DNA of 64,000 nt from Paracyclopina nana. Lineage: Eukaryota; Arthropoda; Copepoda; Cyclopoida; Cyclopettidae. The translations under genes were made by a program, and so were the position numbers. Positions 54,267-64,000 of the stretch are shown one piece after another (the first letter of the stretch is position 1; every line of letters starts with the position of its first letter). The notes under the pieces are model-generated. The model was given only the letters and a program-made list of their open reading frames with translations, was not told the DNA's origin and searched no databases. The stretch is taken from positions 2,118,001 to 2,182,000 of the forward strand of contig JAGUCH010000009.1 in assembly GCA_019096065.1 (NCBI GenBank), written 5' to 3'.

Positions 54267-57200
54267 CTATTTAAACTTCTTAAAAGCTAGCTTGTATAGG
54301 TCATCATAGGTGAGACGCAGCCGCTTCATTTCATTTATGTTGCTATCATCTTGGTGATCCATGCCAGTCGCTTTAAGAAACTGAATATAATCAGGGACTG
54401 CAGCCATGTTTTTATTCAGTTTCCAATTAGGAACTACCTCTTCTAGTAACTCTCTCTCTTTTTGGTCTGGCCTTTGGTTCGTATTTGTAAACCTAACACG
54501 GGCGAATTCCTTGTCCTCCCGATCTAAAGGAGCTATTCGTGGAATATTAGGGAAGTATTTTTGTTCTTTACCAGCTTTACTTTTCTCTTTCCCATACTTT
54601 CTTATGCCCGCTAACCTTCTGTAATCTACAGTTTCTTTTCTCTCCCGCAGTTGTCGTCTGGGAAGGATCCGTATTGGAGTGGGCTCACTAATCTCAGGTT
54701 CAACTGTTGGTTGGACAGCGGCCGAGGATTCTGGTTCCTTTGGTTCGGCGAATGATGTGGCTGCCGAACTACTCGGCTGGTCAGAAGACACCAAAAGGTT
54801 CGTGTCAAGGAGCTGTTGAACATTCTGTGAAGGACTTTCATCCTGTTCAGTTGTCAATGCTGCTTCGGAACGAGTCAATGCTTCAGAGGGATCAGGCTGA
54901 GCAATCGCAGGAAGACCCGCAGGTACGTTCTTTTTATTATACTTTTGAAACCCTGCCAGGGAGCGATAATTAACGTTTTTTCTTCTTCTTAGGTTATGAG
55001 GAAGAAAACTTAATGGAGACAACTTTTCTGGTTCATACGGAGCCCGTACAACAGCCTCAGGTGGCTTCTGAGTACCCGGTTGTGGAACTACTGGGCCAGT
55101 TTGCCTGACAGTGGGGTGTGCAACCCCAGGAGTAGCTTGATGAGCAATGTGCTCCTTTTCAGTCATAGCCAGGTCACCCAAAGGTGTAACCTTTGCCGGA
55201 AAGTGCTCAAGTACGTTTGTGCTTGGCACAGTTTGTGGTACTCCCGCATTTGGTAACTCACTATTTCTTGGTTGCAAATCAGGTTTTCTGACCGGACTTT
55301 TCATTATAGTATACCGAACTTGAGGCTCCCCTCCTTCAGCTCCATAAATCTCCGGTTTCGGGGCACTGGGCCCTTCCATAGGATTATCGATTGGTGGAGA
55401 GGGAGGCCGTTTACGTGGTGAGAGTTCTAACTGGCGTCGTACAATATCGATTGCTTTTTGAACATTCTGTTTAATGCTTTTTGTCAGCGGTGTACGCCGC
55501 AGATTTTTACGAGCAGTATAATAAATTGTAGTTGTGTCATCACTATCACTACTTTCATGTTCATCGTCGTGTGTATTTCCGCCGAATGGATCAGTAGGCA
55601 GTGCTAATTGCATACTTTCCAGGCCAGCAGATAAAGATTCTAGGTCAGTGTCAAATTTGGAAGGTGCGATGAAAGATGCTGCTTTTTCAACAATCTCCTC
55701 TATATTATCATTGTCCTTATTAGGAGTTGCGGACATACTTTGGTCAGGAGTGTGATATTTCTCCGGACTTTCAGGTATATCTGGCACACGTTGATCACGG
55801 TATTGGCCACGAAAGGCCCACTTTACAGGGCTGACCCCTGCAAGTGTCCCTTCACTGACGTTCGAGCGATCAGGAGTACTAATATGGTCAGGTTTGACAC
55901 TTGGTAAATTCGGGTATAATCTTTCTTGTTGGGCCATTTCAGCAAAAGTAGGAGGGCCACGTTGGCTCAAGGCCAGCATGTCCTCATAAAATGCTTCATT
56001 GGGCCCTGTATTTGCACTTAGTGCAATTGCTTGTTCAATAAAATCATCAGTGCCAGTGTCAGACAAAGAATCACTTGCTTCTTTGTGGAGAATATTATTA
56101 CCAGCATTGTCAGCTAGGTATTTTTCTTCTAACTTCTTACGGTCATATTGTTCCCATTGCTTTTGCACGAGTTGTTTATTTTCCTCCTGTATTCGCAAAA
56201 TATCTGAGGGCTTAAACAAGCTCGCTGCCTTTTGCATGAGAATAGAACCAGAGCGCTTATAGGTTTGGTGAATCGCACTTGGCTCTGTGTCCATTGATGT
56301 GGACTGTGAAATCAATGAACTTTGCGAGGCCACTATACTAGAGGCCTTTGTATGACCCCGCAAACTATAATCATGACTTTCAGGGGCTGCCCCTTCAAGA
56401 AATTCGATAACCTCATTCCTTGCTTTTTCACGTAGAATTTCTTCCGGAGTGTAAGGTCGTTTCAAGAGGTTGGACAACTTTTCCGGAAGAAATCTATATA
56501 GTTCATGGAATCGATATAACTTGACATGATCTAAGCTTACTTCACGAGTAAGCCCATCATAAAGGTATGGCTTTACAGTCACAGTCGAATGCTGTCCAAT
56601 GTCAATAACTTCAAACAAATCATCCATAAATTTATACCGTTGTTTATTTATGGGATGTTTTATAACTAACACTAATGATCCAATCTCTGGTTTAAAGGAA
56701 GGTCTTTCAGTAGCCTTCATTTTTTCTAAGTGGAACTGTTCTTCTAGATCATATTCACGCATGCGTTGACGCCATTCGGCTTTATGAATTTTGTCCTCGC
56801 TTTCACTAAGTATTTCATATACATCCCGTCCTAAATGATAGAACGGCATTTTATCGAAAAATAACGAAAAAGGTGTGGGGGTGATCTTCACCCCTTTATC
56901 ATCAGTATATGCCAAATAAGTAAGAGGGCGATTATTTATTGCGTAAATAGAAGTCTTAAACACATCGCATAACCTCATATTGTATGAGTTAGAGTTTAGG
57001 ACTAAAGCACTCCTTATTATTCGTATAGCATTTTCAGCGTAAGCGTTCGAATGCTTGTATGGCGATAAAGTTCGGTAATGACATAACTCCTTAATTTTAT
57101 AACGATCAACAAGGCGTTGGAGGGCCTTATTAGTCGTTAGCTGGGCACCATTATCTGCAAGTAATGTTTTTGGCACCCCAAACAAAGAAATTACTTCTTC

Positions 57201-60200
57201 CATAGCATTCGCTACCTGCTTATATTTAGCATCCAATAGTGGTTTAGCAATTATCATCTTAGAATAAACATCGACAAATACTAACAGGTCTTTTGCAGAA
57301 GACCCTTTGACTAAAGTGTCATCGAACTTGGCCAAATCAATCATTACCAATTCCCATGGCTGAGTCGGGATGCGGAAACGCCCCTTCCCAACAAACCTAG
57401 TATTAGCTTGGCGGTATAAAGCACAATGCATGCACGCACCAATAATAATACGACTGATTCTGGCTGAGTAAGTTGAATACATAGATTGGGTAAAAAGAGT
57501 ATTAGTCTTTTTACTTCCCAAATGGTTATGTAGCAAATGAATACATGCCATCAGGTACACACAGTTGGGCATACTCATATATACTTTCGTATTGGTCGCA
57601 ACGCTAAAAGGTAACTTTACATTCTTGCGAATGACCAACAGGGCACCGTCAAGGACACGATATTTTACCGCAACATCTAGTGGTACTTTCTCTGGAGGCG
57701 AAAGCATAATTAGATTTATTATCTTTTGTGTTTCTTCACAATTTTGTTGCAACTTAATGAGTAGGTTGCGTGTAATTCCTGGTAAATGTGGCGATATTCG
57801 CCGTTTAACAGTGACTGTATCTACTCTTAAGTTATTTTCTATATGATTCACTGGCGAATCAAAATCAGCTTCACCATGAAATGAATGGGATAATTTAGAA
57901 AGTATCTCGTCCTCAAGAATTTCATCATCATCATGTTTTGCTTGAAGTAAGGTTGACGTGTCGTCGTGCACAAATGGCGGCTTCGTGCCGATCATGTCAA
58001 CCCATTTGTCATTTAGGCAATGCAACCTTTTCTGGAGTAGAGTCTTACTCATAGTTCCAGAATTCACAAGTGTATCATACACATGTGTAAGTAATTCCTG
58101 TGTCGTTAGCACCTTATCTTTGATTGCATCGGGCAGAGGGTATTTATTTGCATAAATATCCTTCGTAATCTGTCCCGCAATAGAGTAAGGCGCATAAAAT
58201 ACAGTTTCACCTTCTGGTGTTTGATGGTATTTATTTAATAATACATCAACTACTTCTACCTCTGTGCGAGGTACAGCCCTCAATTTCCATGCTACAGGCA
58301 GGGAATAAATACGAGCTGCTAATCTATGAGTAAATGCATCTTTACCAGTAAACGAACTAGCAAGTACGCTAGCGATAGATAAGCAATCAGTAACTATTAC
58401 CAACCGCTCATAAGCGAATAGTATGCTTTTAAAATGGTTTATCATTGTTAAAACTCCTAATGCTTCACGTCGAAATGAGTGGTATGAGAGGCAAACCGAT
58501 AGAGGAAAGCGTGCGCTGTGTGCACCAACACACACAGCTTTCCCATCCTCATTCACCTCCATTAATAAGGCTGAAGTACTTATTACCCCAGAATCAACCA
58601 CTAAATAACCTTCTTTAAAACGTGGTAGTGCCAACGACATACCCGTTTTAATCTCGTCTATTACTTTATAGAAACATTTTTCCTGGAAAGCAGTGAAAGT
58701 GAATTTTCCTGCTTTTCCTTGCGCTGTTTGTAACACATCTAGCAATGGAGCTGTGTATGTAGCCATATTAGGACAGTACTGGCTTAACCAGTTTGTCATT
58801 CCAATAAACTTTTGCAGCTGTTTCTTGGTTGTGGGAATAGGGAAATCATCAAATGCAGACCTGAATTTATCGGGCATTCGCATAGTCATAATCCCATTTT
58901 CGTCAATAGATATTAGGTGCCCTAAGACTGTAGCTTCTTTAACACCTAATTGTGTCTTTTTAATTTGTAATAGGGCATTTAAGTCCTTGAGGCTTTGAAA
59001 CAACTTCCTCAGATCACCTAAATGTCGTATGTAATCATCCAATGTAGCAGGCCTAGGCTTGCCAGGGTTCTTACAGGCCACAACCAAATCGTCTACATAT
59101 ACACATGTAAAGGGCAATATCTCAGGGTTAAGGGCCTGTTGGAGGAGCTCTGCGAACATTCTCGGAGCAATGGCGATCCCTTGTAGGCATGACTTACTTT
59201 TCAGAAAGACTGATCTATATATACTGCGAGGGGACGTTACTGCAAAACAGCACATATCAGCACTATCAGAGTCCACAGGTAAGTTATCGTATCCGGATGT
59301 TACATCGAAAGATGACATTAAACACGAATTAGATAACATCCCTAGCAAGGTAGGGATAGGTGGCACTATGTGCTCCGAAGTCGTAAATATCAGATTTTTA
59401 TTAAAAGATGTTAAGTCAACTAGTAGCCGAGGCTTGCGTTGCTTCATAGGCAGCTTTTCATCATTTGGCCTTGAAGTCAAGAAACAAGGGCAAGCCGAGT
59501 ACCTATTAAGTGACTTATCCACAATTTCAATTAATCCAGATGACAGCATTAATGCTATTTTACGGTCAACCTGCGTAGTTTCATACTCCGACATGTTAAA
59601 TACTTTTGGCACTAATGGTCTATCATCCTTTAACTGGAACTTCATGGGTTCGACATTCCATAGCCTATATGATCTAGGATCCTCCGAGAATATAGTCTTA
59701 TATTCTATTAAGAGGTCCCTAAAGTCTTCTCTGACCTCATCCGGAATGTGTTCTAGATCCATGTTCAGGATCGTTTCTGGTTTCAATGGAAATGTATAAC
59801 CTGCTACTCCATTTAAAACACGGAGGGGGTCAAATTCACTTGGAAATTTCAAAAGGAGATTATAAACCTCATCATATAGTTTTTGGTTATTTCTCTCATC
59901 TTTAGAAAGCTCCAGGCTAGCTGATACGAGGTCTAGTTCAGAAGGACTTTTTAGAACTGTTTGTCTGACACTGGTATCCACAATAGGACCTTCGTAAATA
60001 GTAGTGAAGCTCTTAAGTGGCACTTTGATGCCCATGTTCTTTGCCAAGCAAGGCTTGCACGAGCAACCATGTGGTTCAAGTACAAATGGTATAAATTTAC
60101 CAAATTTTGTCTTTATATCCTCTTTGGTAAGGTCATCAGGGTACATTTGTAACCCAGATAACACTAGCAATGCAGCGGTGGTTGCCATACAAAGTGGGTC

Positions 60201-62270
60201 ACCTACATGCACATCGCCATCCATAAGTGTTCTGATCCACACGTCGTCGGCCACATTTTGGTACCGTAATTGACCAATTATTATGTACATAAGCGTGGTT
60301 AAGTAGCCAATATTCTCAGCATGTTCGCTAGGGACATGGAATATTAACTCAACATTGTTGGACAACTTAAACATGATACCATGAGCTCCAAGAACATTTA
60401 GTTCAAAATACTTATCTAGTTCATTTCTTTGATAAGCAAGTGGGTAATTCTCATACTCATGTATCATCATAGTTATTATGACCCTATCCATCCCATTGAG
60501 GTAGGATTCAATAGGACACAAGGCAATGGTCATGCATGGTGGGCAAATATACTTATATTTTAGCCATACTACTTTAAGTTTATCCACCATCATATTCATC
60601 TTTATTACAATGCGCTTTTGTTCGCCAGACAAAAGTTTATGTCCTGGGACAATAACAGCCCACGGTAATTCATCCCATTTTTCTCGTTTCATAAATTTGC
60701 TAATTATCACATCAGTTATCTCTTCGTAACCATCACTTTGGTTAGCTGAGATAAATACGTAATTTCCTTTTCTACTAATCAAGGGCTTGTGGCTTCCCCT
60801 TAATGGCTCATAGGCATTGAAAAAATGCATATCAGTAAAAGAAAGACCATTTATATCCGTAAACTGCACAATTACGTGCGAATCCAAATAATTGCAGTAA
60901 CATGACTCCATTTCATGCTCCAGGGCCTTTAAACTAATGTTAGCCACATGGGCTGCAACCGTACTCTTAAATTTCTGTTTCTTGACAATCCTGGCTCGCC
61001 CAATCACTGCATGTGCATTTAAGTAGATGGGATCCTCAGTATTATTCCCAATATTTACTGGGAAAGTACCTTTACGAGTGACAGCAGTAAGTGCCCCCTC
61101 AGAGGTCACTCCGCGGTACTCGTTACTAGGCATAAAGTTTAAGTACTTATCCACCAATCCGGAATAAACATTTTTCTGGTGATGGGTACGACCAAGGTCG
61201 TCATCTTCGTCAGAGTCAGAATCTATTTGAATGTCATTACTGATGACAGGTAAATCATGAGGTAAACTAGCCATGGTGGTCACTTCTTCTCCAGGGAGCA
61301 GAGTGATCCCTTCATTTATTGCCACTGGGTAGAAAGCCTCTTTTGATAGTAAGAGTGGAATTTTCTTATGTTTAGATTTTCCAGGGAAATCCATAAAGTG
61401 CTTTCCATCTTTACTAGTCATCCGGACATTGTTGTCCACTAATAACGAGTTTCCTATCATTAATAGTGTATCACAATCAGATACAAGGAAAACAGCCTGT
61501 CTGATTAAAACACGATATCCAAATGCAACTTGAATAGAGACAGCTTCATTCCCTGGGAATTCTTCTCCATTGAAGTTCTTAATTACATAATTAGTTTCAA
61601 CTCGAGGTAGAGTGTAACCAATCTTGTCTTCGATCAGTTTTACAAGGGTGCGTGATATTATCTGCACCATTGCTCCACTGTCAAATAAAGCATGCAAACG
61701 TATTTTTCCAGTTATCTCCACTGGTATAAAATACCTTTCACAAACATTGTGTAGCTTTAATGAGTATATACTCAGCATGTCATCTTCAAGTTCCGGATTC
61801 GGTAAAGGTTCAAAATGTGTTACTGGCTCTGCTTCATTAGCATTTACCGATGCCAGATGTGTAACGATACCATCATTACTACAAGTTTTTTGCTCATCAT
61901 TCGTGCTACCTTTTACAAAGTAGTACCATAAAGCTATTATTGCTCCACTACAGATTACTGTAATTGGCCAATAATTCCAACCAAATAAACAATATTGACA
62001 TATTGTTATTACAATCAGTATTATGCTAATCTCATTCACAGTCATAGTATGCTGAGGGACAAACCGACTTTTTCTACCCCTTATTGCAAGAACCAGAGCC
62101 TTTTCGTCCTTACTTCCACGAGTCATAATTTCAGCATTTTTTACAGATTGCTCCTTTAAATAATCAAAGTAAGCTCGTCCTACTTCTTTGTTACATTCTC
62201 CCCTCATAAATGAAGGCAAGATGTAACTATCTTTATCATTCTTATTGGGAGTTTTTGTACTTGGTCCCAT
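54267..62270 (-). mobile_element. Ty3-type pol of an LTR retroelement, 2,667 codons, looks whole
   Basis: A long open minus-strand frame. Parts in order (rough residues): two membrane helices near the start (81-118); an aspartic protease motif LFDSGA (about 195-200); reverse transcriptase with YVDDL (about 1058); an RNase H-like region (about 1240-1370); an integrase with an HH/CC finger (HNHLG to CMHC, about 1580-1615) and a DDE core (DLAKF, ADNGAQ near 1707, AENAIR); then about 700 residues of disordered C-terminal extension. The order RT, RNase H, integrase and the RT sequence (QLQKFIGMTNWLSQY) fit Ty3/gypsy, not BEL/Pao. The length far exceeds the usual Ty3 pol. It lies directly after gag, whose stop overlaps its start by one base (TAATG). 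It looks young and open. Confidence 0.85.
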
Positions 62271-63997
62271 TATTGTTTACGAGCAGGTCGTGTCTTCCAA
62301 CACTGTTCTCCCCTAAACTCAAGGTGCAATCCTTTACACAATGGGCACAATGTGCCATCGTTTCTAATCGAGGTCAAATTCGTGTTTGGGTAATTCGTAC
62401 ACTGTGTAGCGTAATGCATTTGGTTGCAGAACAAGCACCCATTAGTCTGAAGAGGGTTTCCTTCAGGCAACTTAGATGTATCTATGTTAAAAGTTTTTCC
62501 CAGCCTATTTATTTTCTCGGATGGTGATTCAGCTTTCATCATAGCTACTTCAACAGCTTGCCTACTCAATTCAAAATTTGCTCGAGCCAACTCGCTTTGT
62601 AGCTCATTTATTATTTTAGCACTTCGTTGACTACGGCCAGAGGCTGCCGACATAGTGCTAGCACTGTCTAACACCTCTTCTTCAGTAGCTTCAACCATAG
62701 CAATTCTAGGTTTGGCACGCATATTGGGTACCATTGGCAGCCTCTCCTCTTTATGAGCCCTATCCAGGTCCCTTGGCACATAGGTGCCTAGGTCACTGCC
62801 AATCAAGTTCATCATGATATTGTAGGCGTGCAAACTCCTAGCAGGTATATTCGCTCTCAGCAGATAGTCGTTGTATTTGTTTACTAATGACTGGTAATTC
62901 TGAGGCCAATGACGTCCTAGGAGTGCAAAACCATCAGAGATGGCTTCAGAGACTGCATGAGCATCTCCGCCATCTCCAATGGTTGTGCTGTGTATCTTCA
63001 TTCGCAGTCGAAGAATTGCCTTAAGTGTGGCAGTGAAGCACTCAGTAGGCTTCCGGATCATCTCCTGAATGAGGAAATATGGATCCTCTTTACGCACAAA
63101 CTGCGTGTAGTTAAAGATATCTTGCCAAAGCAATTCCATACCATCTTTTCCTTCTCCAGCCATCCCCTTAAAATACTCACTAGTATTCTGGGATGAAGCC
63201 TCACACATAGCTGTTAACAAAGCTGCATGAGACCAATGCTGTCTGCCAGCCTCGTTCGCCATATAGTCCAGAAAATTTATTATATTCTCAGCAGTTAATG
63301 AGGAACTATGTAGATCAAACTTTTTAGTATATTTGTGCCTAATCTCCTTCATTGACTGTGAGCTTGCATACTTAACATGGCCATTCGTAGGTGCAGCGAT
63401 GTAACCTCTCATGGTGGTCGGATCATAAATGCTCCTAGAAGTGTCAGCTGATACTCCAGCGGCCACACTTATTTCAGGGGTCTTCAAGTAGCCCTCTGCC
63501 AATATCTGCTTTTGGAGAGAAGTAAACTCGTCCCTCGTGCTAAGTACACTAAAGAGCTTCTGCATCTCAATCAATTTCTTTCCTGAGGATAAGTTTGGGT
63601 CAACCATCTGAAGGATTACTCGTCTGGCTGATTCCACATCCTTAATCTCGTCGGTGTTAATTAACTTCAGCCTCTCTGAAATCGGAGCAGACTCATCGTA
63701 GATGACGTCAGTTTCCGGCACCATTCTTTCCTTCGTCGCAGCATCTACTATGCTTAAGGTTCTTTCTAAATTCTTACTGAAGATAGACTCTACTTTTGCC
63801 CCAACCATGTGCTTAGCCGTGATTTGTGCAGAGGCAATAATTTTATTTGCCGTGCTTGCATCATGCATTTTCGTGTAGTAAGCTTTTACCGTGTTCAATT
63901 CCTGAATATTCAAATGGCCTCCTGACAACATCTTTTGTACCATCCTATGTACAACTTCCATTGGAGGAAGCGTGACAGAATTAGTCAAGTTGTGCAA
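62270..63997 (-). mobile_element. Gag of the same Ty3-type element, runs to the window edge
   Basis: A minus-strand frame of at least 575 codons, immediately before pol. Most of it is a helical, capsid-like region without close landmarks. Near the end are two zinc-knuckle-like motifs, CLFCNQMHYATQC and CPLCKGLHLEFRGEQC, which would bind the genomic RNA. Because it reaches the window edge, the true start and the 5' LTR lie outside. It looks open. Confidence 0.75.
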
Positions 63998-64000
63998 ATC

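Overview
The window looks like invertebrate nuclear DNA, probably arthropod. It is AT-rich, host genes have short GT-AG introns (54-114 bp in one gene), and the recognisable host genes are animal families: a PPM1L-type phosphatase, an ABCA transporter start, a two-Ig membrane protein and a 7TM receptor. Mobile DNA is abundant (foldback, hAT, PIF/Harbinger-like, SINE, Ty3-like). I cannot name the species.

Layout. 1-10 kb: a two-Ig membrane protein gene (+), then three exons of an ABCA-type transporter N-terminus (-), then about 4 kb of non-coding DNA with one MITE. 10.06-37.67 kb: two giant inverted foldback-type elements, 13,585 and 11,424 bp. Each is built from inverted arrays of a 180-bp unit around a 360-bp loop. 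They face each other across a 2.6-kb segment that holds a complete four-exon PPM1L-like phosphatase gene. 38-42 kb: a 7TM receptor gene (-) that looks broken, with a 1.35-kb foldback-like insertion and a 100-bp tandem duplication. 42.9-43.6 kb: a 101-bp tandem array. 44.8-64 kb: a virus-like region with Ty3-type gag and pol (-), two further minus-strand genes (one an envelope-like membrane protein), and two plus-strand spliced units, one of which encodes a 304-residue single-pass membrane protein.

The strongest observation is a chromosomal inversion recorded in the sequence. The four 9-bp flanks of the two foldback elements match crosswise as reverse complements: outer-left with inner-right, and inner-left with outer-right. 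A hAT-like MITE, into which the left element had jumped, is split the same way, with its TIR and 8-bp target duplication at 10.03 kb and 25.8 kb. All three pairs become direct duplications if the phosphatase segment is flipped back. So two foldback insertions with 9-bp duplications recombined with each other and inverted the gene between them.

The virus-like region is the second point of interest. Two plus-strand transcription units with introns and poly(A) signals, and two minus-strand genes with TATA-like sequences, sit beside an open gag-pol pair. Whether they all belong to one element is inference, because neither LTR can be identified inside the window.
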